Of a DNA stretch of 64,000 nt, positions 8,361 to 17,575 are shown piece by piece. Under the pieces are notes generated by a model that was not told the DNA's origin, searched no databases, and worked only from the letters and a program-made list of their open reading frames with translations. Every line of letters begins with the position of its first letter. Position 1 is the stretch's first letter. The stretch covers positions 2,294,001 through 2,358,000 of the forward strand of contig NZ_CP014845.1 in NCBI RefSeq assembly GCF_001598055.1. The letters are read 5' to 3'. Position numbers and translations under genes: made by a program. Origin of the DNA: Cupriavidus nantongensis (GTDB lineage Bacteria; Pseudomonadota; Gammaproteobacteria; Burkholderiales; Burkholderiaceae).

Positions 8361-9434
8361 TCAGGCGCAGGCCGGCTGTGCGGGATCGGCGGCGCCGAAC
8401 GATGACAGCAGGCCGGCGATGACCGTTTCATAAGCGGACTCCATGGTGTCCAGGCATTCGCTGCAGCGGTCCGCGCGGCCGCGCGCCATGGCCCGCGCCA
8501 GGCGGAACTGCAGCACCTTGCTTTCCGCGGCGATGCTGTTGGCCGCCCGTGCGACGTGCGCGGGCACATCGTAACCATGCTCGCCGAACCAAGCGAGGCA
8601 GTGATGCAGCATCTCGAAATTCGCCCCCAGCTGGCGCGGCAGGTTGAAGCCGTAGAGGTGGAAGTAGGCATCGCCGCGCGCCAGGATCACCGCGACATGC
8701 TGGTCGAAGTCGGCGCGCCAGCGCGTGACCGGGTTCTGCGCGGGGCGGCGGCCCAGGTGGCGGCGCATCAGCGCCGCGGCGGCGTCGGCCGCGTGCGCTT
8801 CCCGCAGCGGCGCGCGCACGCGCTTGGCGCATTCGGCGTACGGGAACAGGATGTTGCCGTCGCGCAGCTCGGGCGTCAGGCGCAGCAGCCCGCGGTAGTC
8901 CTCATCGGCGGCGGTGTGGTAGCCAACGCCGTGATAGTAGGACAGCTGCTGCGCAGCGGGGTCGATCCGGTCGATGGCGACGGACGTCTTCGCGTGCGCC
9001 TGGCGGTAGGCGGTGGCGCGCGTGTTGGGCAGGTAGAAGCAGTCCACCTCGACCAGCACGGTATGGCCGCGCCCGACCTGTTCGACCAGGTGGGCCTGCA
9101 GCGTGTCGTAGACCGCCATCTCCTGCACCACCGTGCCGTACAGCAGCTCGAGGTCCGCCGGCGGGTACTTGAAGAAGGTGAAATGATCGCCCTCGTAGTC
9201 CTGCGTCACGGTGAACGCCAGCGCCGCGCGCGGGTCGAGCCCCCAGCCATACAGCAGCTCGATCCACAGGTCCATGTAGCAATTGCTCTGCTGCCAGATC
9301 GCGGCCTCGTCGTGCAGCGAGCGCTGCAGCGGCCTGGCCACGTGGCACGGCAGCTGGCGCGTGTAGTGGTAGCCGCCGCGGTCGGTGGCCGTGGTTGCCC
9401 GGATTGCTGCCGTCGTTGCCACCGCCCGCTCCAT
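8361..9434 (-). CDS. DUF1839 family protein (copy 2)
   Basis: This 357-residue paralog of the protein at 5973-6953 is slightly longer at the N-terminus. Conserved blocks are LWIELLYGWGLDP, FTVTQDYEGDHFT, LVEVDCFYLP and GVGYHTA, and it ends with the shared CSECLDTMESAYE motif. ATG 9434 is chosen because GGAGG precedes it by 7 bases on the minus strand. It is transcribed away from manC and converges on the Crp/Fnr gene. Having two diverged copies next to one ligase/carrier pair suggests two steps or two acceptors. Confidence 0.85.
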   Translation of the reverse strand: MERAVATTAAIRATTATDRGGYHYTRQLPCHVARPLQRSLHDEAAIWQQSNCYMDLWIELLYGWGLDPRAALAFTVTQDYEGDHFTFFKYPPADLELLYGTVVQEMAVYDTLQAHLVEQVGRGHTVLVEVDCFYLPNTRATAYRQAHAKTSVAIDRIDPAAQQLSYYHGVGYHTAADEDYRGLLRLTPELRDGNILFPYAECAKRVRAPLREAHAADAAAALMRRHLGRRPAQNPVTRWRADFDQHVAVILARGDAYFHLYGFNLPRQLGANFEMLHHCLAWFGEHGYDVPAHVARAANSIAAESKVLQFRLARAMARGRADRCSECLDTMESAYETVIAGLLSSFGAADPAQPACA

Positions 9435-9796
9435 GTCGTTCCTCCGCAGTGCGCGCATGCCGCCGGGCCGCAAAGGCAGGCGCTGCGCCTGCACGGCCCA
9501 CTGTATTGCAACGCCGGCGGCCGCGGCTATCGGTGCGTTCTCCAACAAAGCGCGCGCGATCGCAGGCCAGCGCGGCGCGCGTGCGCGCGGCCTGCCGCGG
9601 CGGCGCAAGTAGCGTGTGCGGAATCGAACAGATTGCGCCAGGACGCCTGCCTAGACTGGCTGGCATCCCCGTCATGGCGGTCAGGGACCGCTGCCGTGCG
9701 TACCCGTTTCTGCGAGACCGTCGCGGTGGTTGCGCAGCGCCGGGCCTCACGCGCAGGAAGCACGGGACGCTTGGAACATCCGACACGCCAGGAGGC
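9435..9796. promoter_or_regulatory. Divergent promoter region of DUF1839 copy 2 and manC
   Basis: This 362-bp gap separates two divergent genes, so it must hold promoters for both. It contains one copy of the dispersed 17-bp motif (9698-9714), 82 bp before the manC start. I do not see a convincing sigma-70 box pair, and no ORF is supported. Confidence 0.5.
9698..9714 (+). repeat. Dispersed 17-bp motif, copy 1
   Basis: GCGTACCCGTTTCTGCG, identical to the copies at 13858-13874 and at 39384-39400 (minus strand). It lies 82 bp upstream of manC and may be a regulatory site or a small dispersed repeat. Confidence 0.7.
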
Positions 9797-11374
9797 ATGA
9801 TGCGAATTCGGACCCGGGAAGAGAACCAGACGCCGCCGCCGGTCAACGGCGAAATCCATGCAGCGCTGCAAGGGCTGGGCGACAGGGCGGTACATGGCGC
9901 CGCGCTGCCGGTGGTGCAGCCGGTGATCCTTGCCGGCGGCGCCGGTACGCGCCTGTGGCCGCTGTCGCGCGAGCAGTTCCCCAAGCAGCTGCTGAACCTG
10001 ATCGCCGAAGACACGCTGCTGGAAGCCACGGCCAACCGCCTCGCCGGCGTGGCCGCGCTCGCGGGCCGCCCCGATGGCATGGAAGCGGCGCAGATCGTGG
10101 TCTGCGGTGAAGAGCACCGCTTCATGATCACCGACATGATGAAGCGCGCCGGCAAGCCGGCGCGCGTGCTGTCCGAGCCGTGCGGGCGCAATACCGCGCC
10201 GGCGCTGACGGTGGCCGCGCTGCATGCGCTCGCGGCTGCGGGCGAGGGCGGCGATGCGGTGCTGGTGGTGACGCCGGCCGACCACAGCGTGGCCGACGTC
10301 GCGTCGTTCCGCGAGGCCATCGCCACCGCGATCCACCATGCGGACCACGGTGCCATCGTCACGCTGGGCGTGAAGCCGGTGGCGCCCGAGACCGGCTTCG
10401 GCTACATCCGCGCGGCCGGCGGCGCCGACCAGGGCGCCTTCATGCTGGACCGCTTCGTCGAGAAGCCGCACCTGGAGCTGGCCAAGCACTATGTCGAGTC
10501 GGGCGAATTCTGGTGGAACAGCGGCATCTTCGTGGTGCGCGCCTCGGTGTGGCTGCGCGCGGTAGCCGAGCTGCAGCCCGAGATGGCGCGTCAATGCCGC
10601 GCCGCCTATGCGGCGAGCGAACACGCCGCCTGCGCCGGCGAGGTGCTGTGCCTGGGCAAGGAAGCGTTCCACGCGTGCCCGTCGGACTCGATCGACTACG
10701 CCGTGATGGAGAAGCTCGAGACCCTGCCGGATATCGCCGGCATGCTGGTGCCGCTGGACGCGGGCTGGTCGGATGTGGGCTCGTGGGCGGCGATCTGGGA
10801 TATCGCGCCCAAGGACGCCAGCGGCAATGCCGGGCGCGGCCGCGTGCTGTTCGACGGCGCGAGCTCGTGCCTGGCGCATTCCGAAGGCCGCCTGATCGCG
10901 TGCGTCGGCGTGCAGGACGTGGTGGTGGTCGAAACCGCCGATGCGGTGCTGGTGGTGGACAAGGCCCATGTGCAGGACGTGAAGAACATCGTCCAGCGCA
11001 TCCGTTCCGAGCATGGCAATGAAGTGGTAAATCATCGCAAGGTGCGCCGGCCGTGGGGCTGCTATGACTCGATCGATCGCGGCGACCGCTTCCAGGTCAA
11101 GCGCATCGTGGTCGAGCCCGGCGCCAGCCTGTCGCTGCAGATGCACTACCACCGCGCCGAGCACTGGGTGGTGGTGCGCGGCACCGCGCGCGTGACCTGC
11201 GGCGACAACATCAGCATTCTTTCGGAAAACCAGTCGACCTATATCCCCATCGGCACGCTGCACCGGCTCGAGAACCCGGGCAAGACGCCGCTGGAGATCA
11301 TCGAGGTGCAGTCGGGCGCCTACCTGGGCGAGGACGACATCGTGAGGTTCGAAGACAACTACGGGCGCAAGTAA
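9797..11374 (+). CDS. manC: Mannose-1-phosphate guanylyltransferase / mannose-6-phosphate isomerase
   Basis: This 525-residue bifunctional type II enzyme carries the nucleotidyltransferase signature LAGGAGTRLWPLSRE at residues 45-59. FVEKP and the GEFWWNSGIFV block follow, and the C-terminal cupin isomerase domain shows QMHYHRAEHWVVVRG and TYIPIGTLHRLEN. It makes GDP-mannose from mannose-1-phosphate and GTP and interconverts fructose-6-P and mannose-6-P. GDP-mannose is the substrate of Gmd and Fcl encoded at 33.5-35.8 kb. A perfect AGGAGG precedes the start; a second ATG follows at once. No phosphomannomutase gene is in the window, so that step must be encoded elsewhere. Confidence 0.95.
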   Translation: MMRIRTREENQTPPPVNGEIHAALQGLGDRAVHGAALPVVQPVILAGGAGTRLWPLSREQFPKQLLNLIAEDTLLEATANRLAGVAALAGRPDGMEAAQIVVCGEEHRFMITDMMKRAGKPARVLSEPCGRNTAPALTVAALHALAAAGEGGDAVLVVTPADHSVADVASFREAIATAIHHADHGAIVTLGVKPVAPETGFGYIRAAGGADQGAFMLDRFVEKPHLELAKHYVESGEFWWNSGIFVVRASVWLRAVAELQPEMARQCRAAYAASEHAACAGEVLCLGKEAFHACPSDSIDYAVMEKLETLPDIAGMLVPLDAGWSDVGSWAAIWDIAPKDASGNAGRGRVLFDGASSCLAHSEGRLIACVGVQDVVVVETADAVLVVDKAHVQDVKNIVQRIRSEHGNEVVNHRKVRRPWGCYDSIDRGDRFQVKRIVVEPGASLSLQMHYHRAEHWVVVRGTARVTCGDNISILSENQSTYIPIGTLHRLENPGKTPLEIIEVQSGAYLGEDDIVRFEDNYGRK

Positions 11375-11476
11375 GGGGTCGGCGGCCAGTGCATGCGCCC
11401 GGGCGCCGGCAGGCGCGCGGGCACGCACCGGCTGCTGCGTGATTGGCGTGAGGCAGCGTTTGGCGGGAGAGAAGTC

Positions 11477-13828
11477 GTGAGCAGAATGTCATTTGCCGGA
11501 GCCGTACCGGTACCCGACCAGGTGTCGCCGCGCAGCGGCGCGAACGCGCGCGTGCTGCTGGACCACGCAGGCTGGATCCTTGCCGCCGGGGTCACCGGCG
11601 CGGCCCTTGCCTGGCTGGCGTGGCTGTCCACGCCTGACCTGTATCGCGCCAAGTCGCTGGTGCAGGTGCAGACCCGCGACGCCGCCGGGCGCACGGCCAC
11701 CCCGCAGCTCGACCTGGGCATGCTGAAGAGCCGCGCCGTGGTCGGCCCGGTGGTCGAGCGCCTGCACCTGGACATCGAGATCCAGCCGCTGCGCGCGCCG
11801 CTGCTGGGCAGCCTGGTCAACCACTTCGCCGAGCCCGGCAAGCTGCGCGGGCCGTGGCCGGCGGAGCTGGGCTATGCATGGGGCGGAGAGCGCGTGGCGG
11901 TGGAGCGCCTGAACGTGCCGGCGCGGCTGCTGAACGTGCCGCTGACGCTGGAGATCCTGCCCGACAACGGCTTCCGGCTGAGCGGGCCGGACGCGCAGGT
12001 CGAGGGCCGCGCCGGCCAGGTGGCCGAGGCCGGCGGCATCTCGATGCTGGTGGGGCGGATCGAGGCGCGCCCGGGCACGCGCTTCCTGGTCACGCGGCGC
12101 GACCTGACGCTGACCGTCGATGCCGTCACGCGCGAGCTGCGCGTCGACAGCGAATCGAGCGACGCCACCACGCTGCGCATCAGCTGGCAGAACCGCGACC
12201 CCGCCACCGCGGCGGCGCTGGTCAACGGCATTGCCGATTCCTATATCAAGGGCCAGGCCGAGCAGCGCCAGGACGACACCGCCGCGACGCTGGCCTTCCT
12301 GTCGGGCGAGCTGCCGCGCGTGAAGGCCGAACTCGAGCGCGCCGAGAGCGCGCTGACGCGCTACCGCTCGCGCTCGGGCTCGCTGGCGCCGAGCCAGGAC
12401 GTGCAGTCGTACCTGAACGGCAGCATGGAATACCAGCGCCAGATCGCGCTGCTGCGGCTGGAGCGCACCAAGCTGCTGCAGCGCTTCACCACCGAAGCCA
12501 ACGAGGTCCGCACCGTCGACAGCCAGATCCAGCAGCTCACGCGCGAGCGCCAGGAGATGGACGCGCGCATGCAGAACCTGTCGGCGTCCGAGCGTGAATC
12601 GGTGGCGTTGACGCGCGACGTCAAGGTCGCCGAAGACATGTACATGACGCTGCGCAACAAGGTCGAGCAGCTGTCGCTGGCGCAGCTCGATCGTACCGGG
12701 CAGGTGCGCATCGTCGACAACGCGCTCACCCCCACCGTGCCGGTCGGCATGGGACCGTGGACGCCGGCCGCGGGCGGCGGCGTGCTGGGCATGCTGCTGG
12801 CGGCCGGGGCGCTGACGCTGCGCCAGCGCGTGCGCCCCACCGTGGCCAGCGCCAATGACGCCGAGGACAAGCTCGGCATCACCATGCTCGGCGACATTGC
12901 CTTCAGCCGCGAACAGGCCGCGCTCGAGCGCATGGTGTCGGCCAAGGCCCTGCTGGGCGTGGCCGCGGGCTACGCCGCGCCGCCGTCGGCGCGCCTGGAG
13001 CGGCCGCGGCCGTCGAGCGCGGTGATCGACGTGTCCGCGCTGGAAGACGACGACAGCGCCGAGCGCATGCTGCGGCTGGGCCTGCACGACCAGTTCCTGC
13101 TGGCGCGCAACGCGCCGCACTCGCTCGCGGTGGAAGGGCTGCGCAATATCCGCGCCGCGGTGCATTTCGCGCTGCGCAGCGCGCCCGACCATGTCATCGC
13201 CGTCACCAGCCCGGCCCCCGGCGCGGGCAAGACCTTTGCATCGGTGAACCTGGCCGTGCTGTTCGCCGAGGCCGGCCAGCGCGTGCTGCTGATCGACGCC
13301 GACCTGCGCCGCGGCCGCGTGGCGAGCTGGTTCGACCAGCCCGCCGAATCCGGCCTGGCCGAACTGCTGACCGGGCACGTGCCGCTGTCCGCCGCGGTGC
13401 GGCCCACGGTGGTCAACGGCCTGTCGATCCTGCCGGCGGGTTTGCCGCCGCCGAATCCTTCCGAACTGCTGATGCGCCCGGGCATGGCCGAAGCGCTGCG
13501 CCAGTGCGCGGCCCGCTTCGACCTGGTGCTGATCGACACGCCGCCGGTGCTGGCGGTGGCCGATGCCAGCCTGGTCGCGAACCTGGCCGGTTCGACCCTG
13601 GTGGTGCTGCGTGCCGACACGACGCTGCCCGGCCAGGTCGATGAAACGCTCAAGCGGCTGCAACGGGCCGATGCGCGCCTGCTGGGCGGCGTCCTCAACT
13701 GCGTGGTCGCCAAGCGCAGCAACCGGGCTGAGTTCAGCAGCGTCAATCCTTACCTCGGCATGCCGGCGACGGCGCCGATCTCGCGCCGGATCGGACAGGC
13801 GCTGCACCGCGAAGAGAAAAAAGAATAA
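11477..13828 (+). CDS. Wzc-like polysaccharide co-polymerase / ATPase (copy 1, no Tyr tail)
   Basis: The roughly 783-residue protein has a Wzz/GNVR periplasmic region between two membrane helices (about 31-52 and 425-445), with long coiled-coil stretches. A cytoplasmic BY-kinase domain follows: Walker A PAPGAGKTFASVN near 577, Walker A' LLIDADLRRGR near 605, Walker B LVLIDTPPVLAVAD near 683. The C-terminus (NPYLGMPATAPISRR) has a single Tyr, unlike the paralog at 17974-20223. It may control chain length without tail phosphorylation or be phosphorylated elsewhere. GTG 11477 has GGGAGAG upstream; ATG 11486 is the alternative. Confidence 0.88.
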   Translation: MSRMSFAGAVPVPDQVSPRSGANARVLLDHAGWILAAGVTGAALAWLAWLSTPDLYRAKSLVQVQTRDAAGRTATPQLDLGMLKSRAVVGPVVERLHLDIEIQPLRAPLLGSLVNHFAEPGKLRGPWPAELGYAWGGERVAVERLNVPARLLNVPLTLEILPDNGFRLSGPDAQVEGRAGQVAEAGGISMLVGRIEARPGTRFLVTRRDLTLTVDAVTRELRVDSESSDATTLRISWQNRDPATAAALVNGIADSYIKGQAEQRQDDTAATLAFLSGELPRVKAELERAESALTRYRSRSGSLAPSQDVQSYLNGSMEYQRQIALLRLERTKLLQRFTTEANEVRTVDSQIQQLTRERQEMDARMQNLSASERESVALTRDVKVAEDMYMTLRNKVEQLSLAQLDRTGQVRIVDNALTPTVPVGMGPWTPAAGGGVLGMLLAAGALTLRQRVRPTVASANDAEDKLGITMLGDIAFSREQAALERMVSAKALLGVAAGYAAPPSARLERPRPSSAVIDVSALEDDDSAERMLRLGLHDQFLLARNAPHSLAVEGLRNIRAAVHFALRSAPDHVIAVTSPAPGAGKTFASVNLAVLFAEAGQRVLLIDADLRRGRVASWFDQPAESGLAELLTGHVPLSAAVRPTVVNGLSILPAGLPPPNPSELLMRPGMAEALRQCAARFDLVLIDTPPVLAVADASLVANLAGSTLVVLRADTTLPGQVDETLKRLQRADARLLGGVLNCVVAKRSNRAEFSSVNPYLGMPATAPISRRIGQALHREEKKE

Positions 13829-13857
13829 GGGGGCGCGGAAGCAGGCAGCGCAGCCGA

Positions 13858-13874
13858 GCGTACCCGTTTCTGCG
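13858..13874 (+). repeat. Dispersed 17-bp motif, copy 2
   Basis: GCGTACCCGTTTCTGCG in the 107-bp gap between the first Wzc-like gene and the hydrolase gene, 61 bp before the hydrolase ATG. It is identical to the manC-upstream copy and in the same orientation. Confidence 0.7.
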
Positions 13875-13935
13875 TGCATATGCGGGTCTGGCTCTACCGG
13901 CTCGGCGGCTGGCCATCCGCTCGCCAGGAGGCGAC

Positions 13936-15786
13936 ATGAGGCGGCTTATGTTTGAAGGCTGTGCCGGCTGGCTGCACGAGGCACAAGGAAAGACCGGGGT
14001 GGTGCTGTGCGCCCCGCTGGGCCACGAGGCCATGTGGTCGCACCGGGCATGGCGGCATCTTGCCGACGACCTCGCCGCGGCCGGCATGCCGGCGCTGCGC
14101 TTCGACTATCCCTGCACCGGCGACTCCGCCGGCGCCTGCGACGCGCCGCATTTCGTCGGCCGCGCCGCCGCGAGCATCGTCGCCGCGGCCGCGCAGCTGC
14201 GCGCGCTTGCCGGCGCCGAGCGCATCGTGCTGTGCGGGCTGCGCGCCGGCGCCAGCCTGGCGGTGCAGGCCGCCGAGGCGATGCGCTCGCACCCGGCATG
14301 GCAGGGCGGCGTCGCCGCGCTGGTGCTGCTCGCGCCCGTGGTCAACGGCCGCGCCTACCTGCGCGAGCTGCGCGCACTGCATCTGAACTGGCTCAACAGC
14401 GTCGGTCCGACCGAAACCCCGCCGCCGCCGCCGGCTGGTGCGATCGACGTGCTGGCCTTCCGCTTCAGCGCCGACACCGTGCGCGACCTCGAGGCGCTGC
14501 GGCTCGACCGCGGCACCAACTGCCCCGCGCCGCGCGTGCTGGTGCTCGACCCGTGGCCGGGCACCGCCTCCGCGGCCGGCGCGCTGGCGCAGTACTACAC
14601 CGACGGCGGCGCGCAGGTCGATACGGCCGGATTCACCGACTATGCCGACATGATGCAATCGGCAGAGTTTGCCGGGGTGCCGGCGCAGACGTGGCGGCGA
14701 CTGGTGCAGTGGCTGGCGCCGGTGCCGGTTGCGTCGGCGCCGCGGTCGGCCGCACTGCCGGCAGTACGGCCGACCGCGCGGCGTCACCTGCCCGGCGCTG
14801 CCGGTGCGGCGTCGCTGCGCGTGGCGGTTGATGGCGTGGTCGAAGAATCGGTCTGGCTCAACGCGCGGCGCCAGTTCGGCATCCTGTGCATGCCGCCCGA
14901 CGCGGCCGCCGCGCCGGTCGCGGTGATCTTCCCGAATACCGGCGGCAACCATCATGTCGGCGATGGCCGCATGTTCGTCACGCTGGCGCGCCGGCTGGCA
15001 AGGCAGGGCGTGGCGTCGCTGCGGCTGGACGTATCCGCGCTCGGCGACAGCCCGCGCGCGCCACGCAGCATGAGCATTCCAAAGATCTACTCGCCCGGCC
15101 CGCGCGCGGACGTAAGCGCCGCGGTCGACTGGATGCGCGCGCGCGGCTTCCGCTGCATCGTGCTGGCGGGGGTGTGCTCCGGCGCGTTCCTGAGCCTGCA
15201 CGCCGCGCTGGCCAACGCCGGCGTGAACGGCCTGGTGCTGGCCAACCTGGTGAAATTCCGCTGGGACCGCGCCGACGACCGGAACGCGGGCAGGGGCGCG
15301 CGCTCGTGGCAGGGCTGGCTCTCCGCCGCGCGCCGCGGCGGCAACTGGCAGCGGGTGTTGCAGGGGCAGGTACGGATCGCCCCGCTCGCCGCGGCCATGG
15401 CGCGCCATGCATACCGGCACGCCACCGAGCGCGTGGCATTCCGCCTGACGCGGCTGCGCGGCGGCGAAGACCTGGCCTCAGCCACGGCTTACGCACGGGC
15501 CGCGATGCGCAGCCTGAACGAGCGCGGGGTGCGGACAGACATGCTGTACGGGTCGGAGGACATGGGGCTCGATGAGGCCCAGCTGCGCTTTGGCAGAGAC
15601 CTGGAAGCGCTGGCGGCGTTCACGCATATCACCGTGCATCGGCACGGGTGTATGGATCATGCGTTGTTTCTGGCGGGGGGGAGGCAGGTTTTTTGTGACC
15701 AGGTGGTGAGGCATGTGGCGGGGACGCTGGCGGCGATGGAGGCGGTGGGGGAGGGGTTGCCGCGGGCTGCGGTTAAGGTGTGTTGA
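13936..15786 (+). CDS. Tandem double-domain alpha/beta hydrolase
   Basis: The 616-residue protein looks like two fused alpha/beta-hydrolase folds. In the first (about 1-260) the nucleophile elbow reads CGLRAGAS near residue 102, with Arg at the place of Ser. In the second (about 300-600) it reads AGVCSGAFLS near 413, with Cys as the likely nucleophile. GSEDMGLDE (about 538) and GCMDHALFL (about 571) could supply Asp and His. AGGAGG lies 6 bases before the ATG. It may act on acyl or other ester groups of the polymer or its lipid carrier; no substrate is readable. Codon use changes sharply over the last 40 codons, towards G- and T-ending codons. Confidence 0.78.
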   Translation: MRRLMFEGCAGWLHEAQGKTGVVLCAPLGHEAMWSHRAWRHLADDLAAAGMPALRFDYPCTGDSAGACDAPHFVGRAAASIVAAAAQLRALAGAERIVLCGLRAGASLAVQAAEAMRSHPAWQGGVAALVLLAPVVNGRAYLRELRALHLNWLNSVGPTETPPPPPAGAIDVLAFRFSADTVRDLEALRLDRGTNCPAPRVLVLDPWPGTASAAGALAQYYTDGGAQVDTAGFTDYADMMQSAEFAGVPAQTWRRLVQWLAPVPVASAPRSAALPAVRPTARRHLPGAAGAASLRVAVDGVVEESVWLNARRQFGILCMPPDAAAAPVAVIFPNTGGNHHVGDGRMFVTLARRLARQGVASLRLDVSALGDSPRAPRSMSIPKIYSPGPRADVSAAVDWMRARGFRCIVLAGVCSGAFLSLHAALANAGVNGLVLANLVKFRWDRADDRNAGRGARSWQGWLSAARRGGNWQRVLQGQVRIAPLAAAMARHAYRHATERVAFRLTRLRGGEDLASATAYARAAMRSLNERGVRTDMLYGSEDMGLDEAQLRFGRDLEALAAFTHITVHRHGCMDHALFLAGGRQVFCDQVVRHVAGTLAAMEAVGEGLPRAAVKVC

Positions 15787-15800
15787 GGTTTATTCGGTGT

Positions 15801-15919
15801 GGGCGCTGTTGGTGACATGCTGTCGGCTTTTGAACCGCGTGGTTCCGCCCTGCTGGGCGGGTCACTTTTTGGCCGAGCGCCAAAAAGTAACCAAAAAACG
15901 CGTCGCCTAAGCGGCTGGC
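15801..15919 (+). repeat. 119-bp long inverted repeat, left arm
   Basis: This arm matches the reverse complement of 17823-17941 with about two mismatches over 119 bp. It contains its own palindrome (CACTTTTTGGCCGAGCGCC followed by AAAAAGTAACC). Similarity between the two inner flanks continues in weakened form for roughly 50 bp. Without the nested IS, the arms bound an element of about 750 bp. The inner sequences 15920-16188 and 17584-17822 contain no supported gene; they hold short inverted repeats such as GATATCGCGGGGACGCCTGC near 16075. Confidence 0.85.
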
Positions 15920-16188
15920 AATCAATTCCGCGGCGTTGGTGGTTCGGGCGGTGGTGATTTCCGTTTGGCGTGGGTGCCCGTTCGAGCCTGCTAACGCTAT
16001 GTGAGTCAGGGGCGGTGCCTGCGATCACCCACTTTTGAACGATCCCAACAGGGTGTAGGCAGCCTGCTGCTGGCGATATCGCGGGGACGCCTGCGGCTGC
16101 TTCGCAGGCAGTATCGCAGGTCAAGGACCCGCGCGCGGAAGAGGGGGAAAGCAAGCGGGAGGCGAGAACCCTTTGGGCTCGTCCGCGA

Positions 16189-17575
16189 GGGCCTGTCAGA
16201 AATTTTGTGTTTAGGGCATAACATGTCGCCAAGGAGCATGTCATGCCAAGTAGAAACAAGACGAGCCAGGCCGCCGATCGTGAGCTGCCGACCATTCCCG
16301 AGGATCTGATCGCCCATTTCGTAAAGGGTCCGATGACTGCCGAGGCCGTGCAGGACGCCTCAATGGCATTCAAGAAGGCCCTGATCGAGCGGGCGTTGGG
16401 CGCCGAGCTCGGCCATCATCTGGGTTACCCGGCTGGCGCTGAGCGACCAGCCGGCACAGCCAATCAACGCAATGGAAAGAGCGCTAAGACGGTTTTGACC
16501 GAGGACGGGCCGCTGCGAGTGGACATACCGCGCGACCGCGACGGCAGCTTCGATCCGATCCTGATTCCCAAGCACGAGCGGCGCTTCACCGGGTTCGACG
16601 ACAAGATCGTGGCCATGTACGCCCGCGGCATGACCGTGCGCGAGATCCAGGCTTTTCTGGGCGAGCAGTACGGCACCGAGGTGTCGCCAGAATTCATCAG
16701 TTCGGTCACCGATGCGGTCATGGACGAAGTCACCACCTGGCAAGCCCGCCCGCTGGAGGCGATGTACCCGGTGGTGTTCTTCGACGCGCTGCGGGTCAAG
16801 ATGCGCGAGGACGGCGTGGTACGCAACAAGGCCGTCTATCTGGCCTTGGGCGTGCTGCCCGACGGGACGCGCGACATCCTGGGCCTGTGGATCGAGAGCA
16901 CCGAAGGCGCCAAGTTCTGGATGAGGGTGTTCAACGACCTGAAGACCCGTGGCACGCAGGACATCCTGATTGCAGTGACCGACGGGCTCAAGGGCATGGA
17001 ACAGGCCCTGAATGCGGTGTTCCCGGCCACGACGCTACAGACCTGCATCGTGCATCTGATCCGAAACAGCTTGAGCTACGCCGGTTGGAAAGAGCGCCGG
17101 GCCGTGGCTGCGGCGCTTAAGCCCGTGTACACCGCGCCCACTGTTGAGGCGGCGCTGGCCGAATTGGCGGCATTCGAGCAGAGCGAATGGGCTAAGAAGT
17201 ACCCCCCGATCGCCGCGTCCTGGCGTCGCGCCTGGGATCAGGTGATCCCGTTCTTTACGTTTCCGCCGGCGATCCGCAAGATCATCTACACGACGAACGC
17301 GATCGAGAGCATCAACGCGCAACTACGTAAGATCATCAAGACGCGGGGGCACTTCCCCAGTGACGAGGCGGCAACGAAGCTGCTATGGCTGGCCCTGCGC
17401 AACATCACCGGCAAGTGGGGCAGCTCAACGCATGACTGGAAAGCTGCCATGAACCAGTTCGCGATTCTCTATGAGGAACGCTTTACCCACCCGCATCACT
17501 GAGATAATGCTGGCTCACCGGTTACGTCGACGGTGAGCCTTTAACTGCCCTGAACACAAAAACGCTGACAGGCCC
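16189..17575 (+). mobile_element. IS256-family insertion sequence, 1387 bp
   Basis: The terminal inverted repeats are about 29 bp and begin GGGCCTGTCAG at both ends (16189-16217 and 17547-17575). Directly outside is an 8-bp target duplication, GTCCGCGA, at 16181-16188 and 17576-17583. The length, ends and duplication size fit IS256. The single transposase gene is intact, so the copy looks complete and recent. It lies inside the older element bounded by the 119-bp inverted repeats. Confidence 0.95.
16243..17502 (+). CDS. IS256-family transposase
   Basis: This 419-residue DDE transposase of the IS256/MULE class is full length. Catalytic residues are likely the Asp in FFDALRVK, the Asp in AVTDGLKGM and the Glu in YTTNAIESINAQLRK. 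The last is the family signature, together with CIVHLIRNSL. ATG 16243 follows AAGGAG closely. No frameshift or stop interrupts it. Its codon use is less GC-biased than the flanking EPS genes, as expected for a transferred element. Confidence 0.97.
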   Translation: MPSRNKTSQAADRELPTIPEDLIAHFVKGPMTAEAVQDASMAFKKALIERALGAELGHHLGYPAGAERPAGTANQRNGKSAKTVLTEDGPLRVDIPRDRDGSFDPILIPKHERRFTGFDDKIVAMYARGMTVREIQAFLGEQYGTEVSPEFISSVTDAVMDEVTTWQARPLEAMYPVVFFDALRVKMREDGVVRNKAVYLALGVLPDGTRDILGLWIESTEGAKFWMRVFNDLKTRGTQDILIAVTDGLKGMEQALNAVFPATTLQTCIVHLIRNSLSYAGWKERRAVAAALKPVYTAPTVEAALAELAAFEQSEWAKKYPPIAASWRRAWDQVIPFFTFPPAIRKIIYTTNAIESINAQLRKIIKTRGHFPSDEAATKLLWLALRNITGKWGSSTHDWKAAMNQFAILYEERFTHPHH

